Positions 24,183 through 32,955 of a DNA stretch of 38,981 bases are shown here, in pieces (the first letter of the stretch is position 1; the number at the start of each line of letters is the position of its first letter). This DNA is from Candidatus Aminicenantes bacterium UBA2199. Lineage in GTDB: Bacteria > Acidobacteriota > Aminicenantia > UBA2199. Below the pieces are notes generated by a model that was not told the origin of the DNA, ran no database searches, and worked only from the letters and a program-made list of their open reading frames with translations. The translations under genes were made by a program, and so were the position numbers. The stretch lies in NCBI GenBank assembly GCA_002327965.1, contig DCVB01000072.1:1-38981 (forward strand), in the 5' to 3' direction.

Positions 24183-24599
24183 ATGACCGATATCGTCACG
24201 ATCTTCAAGGCCCTGGCCGACGGGACGCGGCTGCGGGTGCTGAAGCTGCTGGGGCGCGGCGAGCTGTGCGTCTGCGAGATCGCCGCCGCCCTGGCCCTGG
24301 AGCAGCCGCGGCTCTCCTTCCACCTGCGCATCCTGAAGCAGGCCGGCATCGTCAGCGACCGGCGCCGGGAGCGCTGGATCCTGTACCGCCTGAACGAGGA
24401 AGACATGTTCATCCGCTTTCTGTTGATGGCCATCAGCGAGAAAAGTTCGCCTGGGCAGGCCAGGAAGGACCAGGAGCGGCTTCGCGCCTTCGGGCGCGCG
24501 GGCAGGCCCTGCGCTGCGAGCGGAAAAAAATCAAGCCTGCGCCCATGGCGGCAGGATCAGCGCGTAAACGACAAAGGGAGAAAAAATGAAAAAAGATGA
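24183..24599 (+). CDS. arsR: ArsR/SmtB-family arsenic-responsive repressor
   Basis: A 138-residue winged-helix repressor: FKALADGTRLRVLKLLGRGE, the metal-site strand ELCVCEIAAAL with the paired cysteines typical of arsenite-sensing ArsR (ELCVCDL), the recognition helix QPRLSFHLRILKQAGIV and the wing DRRRERWILYRLN. The last ~45 residues are an unusual basic tail rich in Arg/Lys and Ser. The stop lies 14 bp inside arsM, so the tail may be a by-product of read-through into the next gene's ribosome site, or real. It heads the island and probably controls it through the inverted repeat at 24100-24125. Confidence 0.92.
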   Translation: MTDIVTIFKALADGTRLRVLKLLGRGELCVCEIAAALALEQPRLSFHLRILKQAGIVSDRRRERWILYRLNEEDMFIRFLLMAISEKSSPGQARKDQERLRAFGRAGRPCAASGKKSSLRPWRQDQRVNDKGRKNEKR

Positions 24600-25386
24600 A
24601 AAGGAATCGGTCAGGAAGGAATATGGGAGGATCGCCAGGGAGAGCGGCTCATGCTGCGGCAGCAGCTGTTCCTGTCCCGACCTGGCCTCGGGATACGATG
24701 CCGGCCAGCTGCAAAGCATCCCCGGCGAAGCCGACCTGGGCCTGGGCTGCGGCAATCCCATTGCCCCGGCCGGGCTGAAGCCCGGGGAAACGGTGCTGGA
24801 CCTTGGCTCGGGGGCCGGCGTCGATTGTTTTCTTGCCGCGCGCCAGGTCGGGGATGAAGGGCATGTCATTGGCGTGGACATGACCCCGGAGATGCTGGAT
24901 CGCGCCCGGCGCATCGCCGGGGAGAACGCCTGTGCCAATGTCGAGTTCCGTTTGGGCGAGATCGAGAACCTGCCCGTGGCAGACAACACGGCCGATATCG
25001 CGATCTCCAACTGCGTGATCAACCTCTCCACCGACAAGGGGCGGGTGTTCCGCGAAATTTTCCGGGTGCTGAAGCCGGGCGGCCGCCTGGTGGTTTCCGA
25101 CATCGTGCTGCTGCGGGAACTGCCGGAATTCTTGCGCGACAATGAGGCCGCTTATGCTTCCTGCATCTCCGGAGCCGTGCTCAAGGAAGCATACCTGGAG
25201 GCGATCCGGGATGCCGGCGGCACCGCTTTGGAGGTCTTGAAGGAAAGCCCGTATGGCAATGAAATCATGAAGGACTGGCTGGAGGCCCTCGACCTGCCCG
25301 GCGAAAAACTGCAGGGCCAGGAGCCATTTCTGGCCAGCATCACGGTCCGTGCCTGGAAACCGGCCGGCTGCTCCTGCTGTGGATGA
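24586..25386 (+). CDS. arsM: Arsenite S-adenosylmethionine methyltransferase
   Basis: A 266-residue cytoplasmic enzyme that methylates As(III) to mono-, di- and trimethyl forms. The SAM fold has VLDLGSGAGVDCFLAAR (residues 70-86) and GVDMTPEML. The arsenic-binding cysteines expected for the family appear at Cys55 (LGLGCGNP), Cys143 (SNCVINL) and Cys193 (ASCISGA). Additional cysteine clusters sit at both ends (SCCGSSCSC near residue 25; GCSCCG at the terminus) and may bind As(III). It overlaps arsR by 14 bp with its ribosome site inside arsR, so the two are coupled. Confidence 0.95.
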   Translation: MKKDEKESVRKEYGRIARESGSCCGSSCSCPDLASGYDAGQLQSIPGEADLGLGCGNPIAPAGLKPGETVLDLGSGAGVDCFLAARQVGDEGHVIGVDMTPEMLDRARRIAGENACANVEFRLGEIENLPVADNTADIAISNCVINLSTDKGRVFREIFRVLKPGGRLVVSDIVLLRELPEFLRDNEAAYASCISGAVLKEAYLEAIRDAGGTALEVLKESPYGNEIMKDWLEALDLPGEKLQGQEPFLASITVRAWKPAGCSCCG

Positions 25387-25459
25387 TAAATTGAAACTGT
25401 TGAATTTTGCGGCGATTCCTGGCGGATCCGAAAAAACGGCGAATCGCAAAGGAGAAAAC

Positions 25460-26005
25460 ATGGACGTGGATAACTCGAACGAATGGCACTGGTTCAAGGG
25501 GGGGATCCTTGTCTCCCTGCTGTCCGTTGCATCCTATTTCATTTTTGAAGCCATCGCCGGCCGCAATTATCCGTTCGGCATTACCGCCGGATTTGGCTAC
25601 CTGGCGGGAAAATTCGGCGGCCTTTTCAAGGCGCTGGCGGCCAATCCGGTCATCCAGCGCTTTGCGACGAAGCCCGATGCATTCATTGAGTTCTTTACGA
25701 TCATCGGGCTGATCGCCGGCGGCTATGCGGCATCCAGGATCAGCGGGACATTCGCCGCGGAAGGAATTCCCGACCTGTGGAAGCGGCATCACGGGCCGAG
25801 CTTGTGGAAGAGAGGGCTGTTCGTCCTGGTCGGCAGCATATTGTTGGGCTATGGCGCCGCCCTGGCCTCGGGCTGCACGACGGGAAACATCCTGCAGGGC
25901 TGGGCCCACCTCTCCCTGGGCAGCATGGTGGCCGGGATCTCATTCTTTGCGGCGGGGATCCTTGTCGCCAGGATCCTTTATCCGCGGATCGGGGGGAGAC
26001 AATGA
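25460..26005 (+). CDS. YeeE/YedE-type transporter, half with SGCTTGN motif
   Basis: A 181-residue membrane protein forming one half of a YeeE/YedE (sulfur transport) module, with the diagnostic GAALASGCTTGNILQG near the C-terminal half. In TsuA-type thiosulfate transporters such cysteines pass thiosulfate through the membrane. ATG at 25460 is chosen because GGAGA precedes it; the frame upstream overlaps arsM. Its stop overlaps the next half-transporter by 4 bp (ATGA at 26002-26005), so the two halves are co-translated. In this setting it might bring in reduced sulfur for thiol chemistry of arsenic (inference). Confidence 0.85.
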   Translation: MDVDNSNEWHWFKGGILVSLLSVASYFIFEAIAGRNYPFGITAGFGYLAGKFGGLFKALAANPVIQRFATKPDAFIEFFTIIGLIAGGYAASRISGTFAAEGIPDLWKRHHGPSLWKRGLFVLVGSILLGYGAALASGCTTGNILQGWAHLSLGSMVAGISFFAAGILVARILYPRIGGRQ

Positions 26006-26544
26006 TCATCATCAAGATACTGTTCGGCCTGGCGGTCGGCTTCCTTTTCGGCTTCATCCTGACCAGGACCGGCATCACCAAGTATCCCCGCGTCATGGGC
26101 ATGCTGCTGCTGAAGGATTTCAAGATCATGAAATTCATGCTGACCGCCGTGATCTCCTCCATGATCCTCTTCCACCTGCTGGGGGATCTCGGCTGGCTGC
26201 TGGTGGTGCCGAAGAACCTGGATTGGGGCAAGCTGGCCGGCGGGCTGATCTTCGGGGCCGGGATGGGAATTCTCGGCTATTGTCCCGGAACCATGGCCGC
26301 CAGGATCGGCGAAGGCAAGAAGGAGTCAATCTTCGCCCTTTTCGGAATGGCGTTCGGCATTTTCATCTACGCGCTCACCATCAAGCCGGTCAAGACCCTG
26401 TTTTTGTCGGCTGAAGTGAATGGAGACATTTCCGTCCTGCTGGGCATCAACCATTGGTTCTTGATCATTCCCGCCGCCATTTTGTTCGGCGCCGTAATCT
26501 TCTTCCTGAATAAAGGATTCAGCGACAACAACCGGTTGCAATAA
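26002..26544 (+). CDS. YeeE/YedE-type transporter, half with YCPGT motif (DUF6691-like)
   Basis: A 180-residue membrane protein, the second half of the split YeeE/YedE transporter, with the diagnostic GAGMGILGYCPGTMAARIG. It begins as VGFLFGFILTRTGITKYPRV, typical of the short DUF6691-type proteins paired with SGCTTGN halves. ATG at 26002 lies inside the partner's stop. A frame reaching back to 25777 is a shadow. Together the two would make a full two-domain channel. The permease gene follows after 10 bp. Confidence 0.85.
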   Translation: MIIIKILFGLAVGFLFGFILTRTGITKYPRVMGMLLLKDFKIMKFMLTAVISSMILFHLLGDLGWLLVVPKNLDWGKLAGGLIFGAGMGILGYCPGTMAARIGEGKKESIFALFGMAFGIFIYALTIKPVKTLFLSAEVNGDISVLLGINHWFLIIPAAILFGAVIFFLNKGFSDNNRLQ

Positions 26545-26554
26545 CGGAGCAGCT

Positions 26555-27850
26555 ATGGATTGGAAAAAAGAGTGGAAGCCGCTGCTGTGGATCGTCGCCG
26601 CCTTCCTGGTCCTTTTCTACCTGCCGGTGGGCACGCTGCGCTTCGACCAGGCGATCGCGGAAGCCCTGCACCTGGCCAAATGGTACGCGCGCGAGCATGT
26701 GATCCTGTGCCTGATCCCGGCCTTTTTCATTGCCGGGGCCATCGGCGTTTTTATCAAAAAAGAATCGGTCATGAAATACCTGGGGCCCAAGGCCGACAAG
26801 GCCCTGGCCTACGGCGTGGCATCGGTTTCCGGGACCATCCTGGCCGTCTGCTCGTGCACGGTGCTGCCGCTGTTTTCCGGCATCTGGCGCATGGGCGCCG
26901 GCCTGGGGCCGGCGTCGGCATTCCTTTATTCCGGTCCGGCGATCAACGTGCTGGCCATCATCCTTACGGCTCGGGTGCTGGGCTTGAAGATCGGCGTGGC
27001 GCGCGCCGTCGGCGCTGTTGTCTTCAGCATCGTCATCGGCCTGCTGATGCATTTCATCTTCCGCAGGGAGGAGACGGAAAAAGCCAATGCCCAAATGGCC
27101 ATGCCCGAACCCGAAGCCGGCCGGCCGCTCTGGCAAAACGCCCTCTTCTTCCTCTTCCTGGTCGCCATCCTGGTTTTCGCCAATTGGGGCAAGCCAAGCG
27201 GCGTTGGGGGCTTTTTCGCGGCCGTCTATTCGGTCAAATGGCTGATCACCGGGCTGGCCGCCCTGGGGCTGGCCTTGATCCTGGTCTTCTGGTTCCATTT
27301 GCCGCGCTGGAAAGTGATCGCGGCCGCCATCCCGCCTTTGGTTTTGGCTCTCCTTTTCCCCGCCCAGCCGCTGTTGTCGTTCGGGGCGGGAGTGATCGGT
27401 TTTTCTTTGCTCCTGAGTTTCAACAAGGGTGAAGGTGGAGAGTGGTTTTCCTCGAGCTGGGACTTCGCCAAGCAGATATTCCCCTTGCTCATCGGCGGCG
27501 TGCTGGTTGCCGGCGTGCTGCTCGGTCGGCCGGGACAGGAAGGATTGATCCCTTCGGCTTGGGTCAGCGCGGCCGTGGGCGGCAACTCCCTGCCGGCCAT
27601 TTTTTTTGCCGCCATCTCCGGCGCCTTCATGTATTTCGCCACCCTGACCGAGGTCCCCATCCTGCAGGGTCTGCTTGGCTCGGGCATGGGCCAGGGCCCG
27701 GCGCTGGCGCTGCTGCTGGCCGGGCCCGCCCTGTCGCTGCCCAGCATGCTGGTCCTGCGCAAGGTCATGGGCTTGAAGAAGACCGTGGTCTTCATCATCC
27801 TGGTGGTCGTCCTGTCCACCCTGGCCGGATTCATTTACGGGATGATCTGA
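26555..27850 (+). CDS. DUF318/ArsP-like permease, cassette 1
   Basis: A 431-residue inner-membrane permease with about ten helices. It carries the family block AYGVASVSGTILAVCSCTVL (Cys99 and Cys101), LGPASAFLYSGPAIN and, at the end, GAFMYFATLTEVPILQGLLG. Relatives include ArsP, an exporter of trivalent organoarsenicals, though many DUF318 permeases have no known substrate. The membrane-embedded CSC pair could bind thiophilic arsenic. It is the first gene of a four-gene cassette (permease, mini-thioredoxin, lipoprotein, CcdA) that is repeated at 34958-37808. It begins 10 bp after the YeeE/YedE pair. Confidence 0.87.
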   Translation: MDWKKEWKPLLWIVAAFLVLFYLPVGTLRFDQAIAEALHLAKWYAREHVILCLIPAFFIAGAIGVFIKKESVMKYLGPKADKALAYGVASVSGTILAVCSCTVLPLFSGIWRMGAGLGPASAFLYSGPAINVLAIILTARVLGLKIGVARAVGAVVFSIVIGLLMHFIFRREETEKANAQMAMPEPEAGRPLWQNALFFLFLVAILVFANWGKPSGVGGFFAAVYSVKWLITGLAALGLALILVFWFHLPRWKVIAAAIPPLVLALLFPAQPLLSFGAGVIGFSLLLSFNKGEGGEWFSSSWDFAKQIFPLLIGGVLVAGVLLGRPGQEGLIPSAWVSAAVGGNSLPAIFFAAISGAFMYFATLTEVPILQGLLGSGMGQGPALALLLAGPALSLPSMLVLRKVMGLKKTVVFIILVVVLSTLAGFIYGMI

Positions 27851-27880
27851 TGTGTCGAGAAAGCATATCGAGGAGGAAAC

Positions 27881-28114
27881 ATGCTGATCCAAATTTTGGG
27901 CACGGGCTGCCCCAAGTGCCGGAAACTGGAAGAGAATGCCCGCCAGGCGGCTGCCGAGTTAAGCCTTGATTTTCACATTGAGAAGGTAATGGATCTGCAG
28001 CAGATCATGGCATTCGGCGTCATGATCACCCCGGCGCTGGTCGTCGACGGCGTGGTGACGGTGGCCGGCAAGGTGCCGGGCGTTGAAGACATAAAAAAAA
28101 TGCTGGCCAAATAA
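27881..28114 (+). CDS. Mini-thioredoxin (CPKC), cassette 1
   Basis: A 77-residue cytoplasmic thioredoxin-fold protein of the redox-active disulfide type (TM0996-like), with the active site GTGCPKC (Cys10, Cys13) after the first strand and the cis-proline block MITPALVVDG. Such proteins pass electrons to partner enzymes. Placed 30 bp after the permease with GAGGAAAC as ribosome site, it probably serves the permease or the CcdA relay. Confidence 0.9.
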   Translation: MLIQILGTGCPKCRKLEENARQAAAELSLDFHIEKVMDLQQIMAFGVMITPALVVDGVVTVAGKVPGVEDIKKMLAK

Positions 28115-28128
28115 TCAAGGAGCAGAAA

Positions 28129-28533
28129 ATGAACAACACCTTCATCCGCGGGTTCATTTTATTTTTTTTGGTAGGAGTCCTTTCTGTAAGTTGCAACGCT
28201 GCTGGTTCGAAGGCTGACGAGAAAATCGGCACGGTAGCGGCTGGGGAAGCTTACTTGGTCACCTTCGTCGAGCTGGGCTCGGTGCGCTGCATCCCCTGCA
28301 AGATGATGCAGCCGATCATGAAGGACATTGAGAAGGATTACGCCGGCCAGGTCAAGGTGGTTTTCCACGACGTCTGGACTCCGGAGGGCGAGCCCTTTGC
28401 CGCCAGCTACAAGATCCGCGTCATTCCCACCCAGGTCTTCCTGGATAAAGAGGGCGAGGAGTATTTCCGCCACGAGGGATTCTTCCCCAAGGAGGAGCTG
28501 GTCAGGATCCTCAAGCAGAAAGGGGTGAAATAG
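28129..28533 (+). CDS. Thioredoxin-fold lipoprotein (CIPC), cassette 1
   Basis: A 134-residue exported protein. The signal ends LSVSC with a lipid-acceptor-like Cys22 (lipobox slightly off consensus), then a thioredoxin domain with CIPCKMM (Cys54, Cys57) and the cis-proline site RVIPTQVFLD. Proteins of this TlpA/DsbE-like kind receive electrons from CcdA at the outer face of the inner membrane. Its stop overlaps the ccdA start by one base, so the two are tightly coupled and likely partners. Confidence 0.9.
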   Translation: MNNTFIRGFILFFLVGVLSVSCNAAGSKADEKIGTVAAGEAYLVTFVELGSVRCIPCKMMQPIMKDIEKDYAGQVKVVFHDVWTPEGEPFAASYKIRVIPTQVFLDKEGEEYFRHEGFFPKEELVRILKQKGVK

Positions 28534-29228
28534 TGCTGGAAGCGCTGTTCACCTGGGTGACGCAGCTGCTGTACGGCCACCCGCTGGTCGGGCTTTTTGG
28601 CGCATTGATTTGGGGAATATTGAGCATCCTGCTCAGCCCCTGCCATCTGGCCAGCATTCCGCTGATCGTCGGCTTCGTCAGCCAGCAGGAGAAGCTCACC
28701 ACGCGCAAGGCTTTCCGCATCTCGCTGGCCTTCGCTTTGGGTATCCTGGTCACCATCGGCCTGATCGGTGTTGTCACGTCGCTGCTCGGCCGCATGCTGG
28801 GCGATATCGGCCGCTGGAGCAATTATCTGGTGGCCGGCATCTTTGTCCTGGTCGGGCTCTATTTGCTGGGAATCATCAAGTTTGACCTTCCGGGGGCTGC
28901 CAATGCCAAGGCCCGCGGCAAGGGCGCCTGGGCGGGATTTCTGCTGGGGCTCGTTTTCGGACTGGCGTTGGGTCCATGCACTTTCGCCTACATGGCGCCG
29001 ATCCTGGCCATCGTTCTGGCCAAGTCATCGACCAGCCTGATCTACGGCGTGCCACTGCTGCTGGCCTACGGAGTCGGCCACTGCGCGGTGATCGTCTTTG
29101 CCGGCACCTTCACGCGGGTGATCGAAAATTACCTGCGCTGGAACGAGAGCTCGAAGGCGCTCGGCTGGATCAAAAAGATCTGCGGCCTGTTGCTGCTCAT
29201 TGCCGCGGCGTACATGATCTGGAGTTGA
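28533..29228 (+). CDS. ccdA: CcdA-family transmembrane electron carrier, cassette 1
   Basis: A 231-residue six-helix protein of the CcdA/DsbD-beta family that moves reducing equivalents from cytoplasmic thioredoxin to periplasmic thiol proteins. The two redox cysteines are Cys37 in LSPCHLASIP and Cys149 in LGPCTFAYMAP, one per pseudo-repeat. It begins with GTG inside the lipoprotein's stop (TAGTG). No cytochrome c maturation genes are nearby, so it probably serves the arsenic cassette rather than haem. Confidence 0.92.
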   Translation: MLEALFTWVTQLLYGHPLVGLFGALIWGILSILLSPCHLASIPLIVGFVSQQEKLTTRKAFRISLAFALGILVTIGLIGVVTSLLGRMLGDIGRWSNYLVAGIFVLVGLYLLGIIKFDLPGAANAKARGKGAWAGFLLGLVFGLALGPCTFAYMAPILAIVLAKSSTSLIYGVPLLLAYGVGHCAVIVFAGTFTRVIENYLRWNESSKALGWIKKICGLLLLIAAAYMIWS

Positions 29229-29230
29229 AA

Positions 29231-29569
29231 ATGGCGAAAGAAAAAAGTGCCGTATTTGATTTGAAAACGTTGCCGGTCCACCCTTTTGAACAGAGGGAGA
29301 AGAATGTCTTTTTCAGCGGCGACGGCTTCAAGACCAGGATCATCGCCCTGCCGGCGGAAGGCGTCATGCCCGATTGCCGGATGCAAACCTCGGTGATGTT
29401 TCATGTCGTCAGTGGAGAGGTCGAAGTCGAGGTTGACGGCGGGAAGCACCGATTGGGCGAGGGACATTGCCTGGTTGGCGGTCCCGGTCGCTACTCGATG
29501 AAAACAACCGGCGGCGTGCGCCTGCTGGGCGTGCAGATCCAGACGCGGAAATCCGAGCCGCAGCCATGA
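29231..29569 (+). CDS. Small cupin-fold protein lacking the HxH motif
   Basis: A 112-residue single-domain cupin: the region DCRMQTSVMFHVVSGEVEVE resembles cupin motif 1 and LGEGHCLVGGPGRYSMKTTG motif 2. The usual metal ligands are not all there: the HxH of motif 1 is replaced by CRMQTSVMFH, leaving a cysteine, methionines and one histidine. This may bind a soft metal(loid) or a ligand without metal. ATG at 29231 follows the ccdA stop by two bases, and its own stop overlaps the next permease half (ATGA). Confidence 0.82.
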   Translation: MAKEKSAVFDLKTLPVHPFEQREKNVFFSGDGFKTRIIALPAEGVMPDCRMQTSVMFHVVSGEVEVEVDGGKHRLGEGHCLVGGPGRYSMKTTGGVRLLGVQIQTRKSEPQP

Positions 29570-30036
29570 TCGAACTCGCACTGACGACGGTGCTCGCGCT
29601 GCTGCTGTCGTTTCTCGCTGATCGCGACAAAACGCTGGCCGGCTTGAAAAAAGGGGCCGGGATGTTCCTGAACATCCTGCCGGCCATGCTGGGCGTCCTG
29701 ATCCTGGTCAGCGTTTTCCTTTATCTCGTCCCGGCGAGCCTCATGACCGCCTGGCTGGGGAAGGGTACCGGCTGGACCGGCATTGTCAGCGCCGCCGTGC
29801 TGGGCTCGATCTCCCTCATCCCGGGATTCATCGCCTTCCCCCTGGGCGCGATCCTGCTGCACAGCGGCGTTTCCTTCCAGGTGATCGCCGTATTCATCAC
29901 TACATTGATGATGGTCGGATTCCTCACCCTGCCGCTGGAAGCGAAATATTTCGGCTGGCGGGTGAGCCTCCTGCGCAATGCCTTGAGCTTTGCCGGCGCC
30001 CTGCTGGTCGGGCTGCTGATGGGGAATTTTTTATGA
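29566..30036 (+). CDS. DUF318-type permease, N-terminal half (split)
   Basis: A 156-residue membrane protein of four to five helices: MIELALTTVLALLLSFLADR, GMFLNILPAMLGVLILVSVF and the conserved SLIPGFIAFPLGAILLHSGV. It corresponds to half of a permease like those at 26555 and 34958. It ends in a block (KYFGWRVSLLRNALSFAG) that is matched in the partner (FLGWKFSLLRGLFSFP), showing the two halves are homologous repeats. Start and stop both overlap neighbours by 4 bp, so it is translated with them. Confidence 0.83.
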   Translation: MIELALTTVLALLLSFLADRDKTLAGLKKGAGMFLNILPAMLGVLILVSVFLYLVPASLMTAWLGKGTGWTGIVSAAVLGSISLIPGFIAFPLGAILLHSGVSFQVIAVFITTLMMVGFLTLPLEAKYFGWRVSLLRNALSFAGALLVGLLMGNFL

Positions 30037-30566
30037 ACAGCCGGGCGATCGGGTTCCTGAAAAAATTCGGCTTCTTTTTGCTGTTCGCTGTTTTTATTGC
30101 GGTTTCCCATATCGGGAGTTTTGCAGCCGGAAAAGAGATCGGGAAGAATTTCCGCGTGTTCTTCCTGGAAATGATCCTGATCCTGCCCCTGATGTTCATC
30201 CTGATCGGCTTGTTCGACGTCTGGGTCCCGCGCGAAAGGCTCATGCGCCACCTGGGCCCGGGATCGGGAGCATGGGGGATCCTCTGGGTCGTCCTGCTGG
30301 CCATGCTGCAGGCAGGGCCGCTCTATGGAGCTTTTCCGGTGGCCGCCCTGCTGTGGCGCAAGGGTTGCAGCGTGCGCAATGTCTTCATTTACCTGGGCGC
30401 CTTCACCACCATCAAGATCCCCATGCTGGCGTTCGAAGTCGGCTTCCTGGGCTGGAAGTTCTCGCTGCTGCGCGGACTTTTCAGCTTCCCCGTCTTCATC
30501 GCCATCGGCTTCCTGCTGGCGTTTTATCTGAAGAACAGGCAATTCGAGGTCAGGGAACCGGGGTGA
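30033..30566 (+). CDS. DUF318-type permease, C-terminal half (split)
   Basis: A 177-residue membrane protein pairing with the preceding half: hydrophobic start (FLKKFGFFLLFAVFIAV), LMRHLGPGSGAWGILWVVLL, LQAGPLYGAFPVAALLWRKG and the end block TTIKIPMLAFEVGFLGWKFS. Two-gene permeases of this kind are known in anaerobes, so the split is probably natural rather than a frameshift. It lacks the CSC cysteine pair of the one-gene permeases; Cys114 lies in the WRKGCSVRN loop. It overlaps the previous gene by 4 bp. Confidence 0.83.
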   Translation: MNSRAIGFLKKFGFFLLFAVFIAVSHIGSFAAGKEIGKNFRVFFLEMILILPLMFILIGLFDVWVPRERLMRHLGPGSGAWGILWVVLLAMLQAGPLYGAFPVAALLWRKGCSVRNVFIYLGAFTTIKIPMLAFEVGFLGWKFSLLRGLFSFPVFIAIGFLLAFYLKNRQFEVREPG

Positions 30567-30569
30567 AGC

Positions 30570-31682
30570 GTGCCTGAGGAAACAGAATCGCTGATCGGCA
30601 GCGATTTCGATCGCCTGGACAAGATCTATATCGAGCCGACCAACCGCTGCAACCTCGACTGCCGCACCTGCATGCGCCACGGCTGGGAAGAGGAGCTGGG
30701 GTTCATGGAATTCCCCTTGTTCGAAATGATCGTGGGTGACCTGGGGGCCTTTCCCGGGCCGCCGGGAGTCTTCTTCGGAGGCTTCGGCGAGCCTCTGGGC
30801 CACCCGCGCATCGTTGACATGGTGAAAGCGGCCAAGGCGATCGGCAGCGAGGTGGAGCTGGTCAGCAACGGCATCCTCCTTGATGATGGCATGGCTGAAC
30901 GCCTGATCACGGCCGGCCTCGATCGCCTCTGGGTCTCGATCGACGGCGCTTCGCCGGAGAGTTACGCTGATGTTCGGCTGGGCGATTACTTACCCGCGAT
31001 CATCGCCAACCTGGAGCGCCTGAACGCCAGGAGCGCCAAGCCCGAGTTGGGGATCTCTTTCGTGGCCATGAAGCGAAACATCGCCGACCTGCCGGCCGTC
31101 CTCGAATTGACCCGGCGGCTGGGCGCGGCCCGGTTTTCGCTCAGCAATGTCGAACCGTACACATGGGACATGGAGAAAGAAATCCTCTATGCCCGGAGTT
31201 TGTTCGAGCCCATAGCGGCCGCGGGCTCCCTGTCGCCGCGCCTGGATGCGAACGGCAGCGTCTTGGAGGCCATGGCGCAGGTCGTCCGCTTGTTCCCGGG
31301 GGCGGTATCTGAGTTTTCCCCGGAAGCCGGCCGCACCGGGCTCTGCCCCTTCCTGCATCGCCGCAGCGCCAGCGTGCGCTGGGACGGCCGCGTCGGTCCC
31401 TGTTTGCCGCTGCTCCATGCCCATACGCTTCGCATCAACGGCCACGCCCGCACCTGGCCCGATTTCACTTTGGGTTCCCTGGTCGAGCGCGGCCTGAGCG
31501 CCATCTGGCGGGACCCGGCATACAGCGCGTTCCGGCGCAAACTCGACGAGTTCTCCTTCGCTCCCTGCAGCACCTGCAACAGCTGCGACCTGCCCGATGA
31601 AAACGGCGAGGATTGCTTCGGCAACATCCACCCGGCCTGCGGCGGCTGCCTCTGGTCGCAGGGGTTCATTCAATGCCCCTAA
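30570..31682 (+). CDS. Radical SAM protein with SPASM-like Cys-rich C-terminus
   Basis: A 370-residue radical SAM enzyme. The [4Fe-4S] motif is CNLDCRTC (Cys27, Cys31, Cys34), followed by the GGFGEPLGHP loop that binds SAM and the strand WVSIDGASPESY. The C-terminus has at least nine cysteines (including CSTCNSC and CGGCLWSQGFIQC), pointing to auxiliary clusters as in SPASM proteins, for example those that modify peptides or tungsten cofactors. It does not look like ArsS, the arsenosugar enzyme. GTG start at 30570 follows the permease stop by three bases. Substrate is unknown. Confidence 0.88.
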   Translation: MPEETESLIGSDFDRLDKIYIEPTNRCNLDCRTCMRHGWEEELGFMEFPLFEMIVGDLGAFPGPPGVFFGGFGEPLGHPRIVDMVKAAKAIGSEVELVSNGILLDDGMAERLITAGLDRLWVSIDGASPESYADVRLGDYLPAIIANLERLNARSAKPELGISFVAMKRNIADLPAVLELTRRLGAARFSLSNVEPYTWDMEKEILYARSLFEPIAAAGSLSPRLDANGSVLEAMAQVVRLFPGAVSEFSPEAGRTGLCPFLHRRSASVRWDGRVGPCLPLLHAHTLRINGHARTWPDFTLGSLVERGLSAIWRDPAYSAFRRKLDEFSFAPCSTCNSCDLPDENGEDCFGNIHPACGGCLWSQGFIQCP

Positions 31683-31703
31683 AAATCAATAATCGTACTT
31701 TTA

Positions 31704-31798
31704 GTGATAGTGATAGTGATAGTGTTAGCAAGAAACTTGACGAACTAAAAGTGTCAGTGTCAGTGTCAGCAAGAACCTCAATGAACTGCTGGTGTTAG
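31704..31798 (+). repeat. Direct hexamer arrays GTGATA and GTGTCA, each followed by GCAAGAA
   Basis: Array one is GTGATA x3 plus GTGTTA (31704-31727), then GCAAGAAACTTGACGAACT. Array two is GTGTCA x3 (31751-31768), then GCAAGAACCTCAATGAACT. The two ~45-bp blocks are direct copies, and ACTTTTAGT / ACTAAAAGT before the arrays form a short inverted pair. They fill the gap between the radical SAM gene and acr3 (31683-31866); no promoter is evident there. Confidence 0.85.
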
Positions 31799-31866
31799 TG
31801 AGGCAACTGCAATGAAACGAACCAAGGTCGCCGGCGCTGTCGGCAAATTCAACGTGGAGGTGTGAC

Positions 31867-32940
<1,074 letters not shown>

Positions 32941-32955
32941 GAAGAAAGGTGAGTA

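Noticed and set aside
26519..27892. 457-residue leftward frame opposite permease 1
   Set aside because: His/Gln/Asp-rich antisense shadow; the forward frame is a conserved permease with a close relative at 34958.
29566..30566. Frameshifted single permease gene
   Set aside because: Both halves have their own start, overlap by a clean ATGA and end in homologous blocks, as in naturally split permeases.
30570..31682. ArsS arsenosugar enzyme
   Set aside because: The radical SAM protein lacks ArsS-type sequence around its Cys motif and has a SPASM-like Cys-rich tail.
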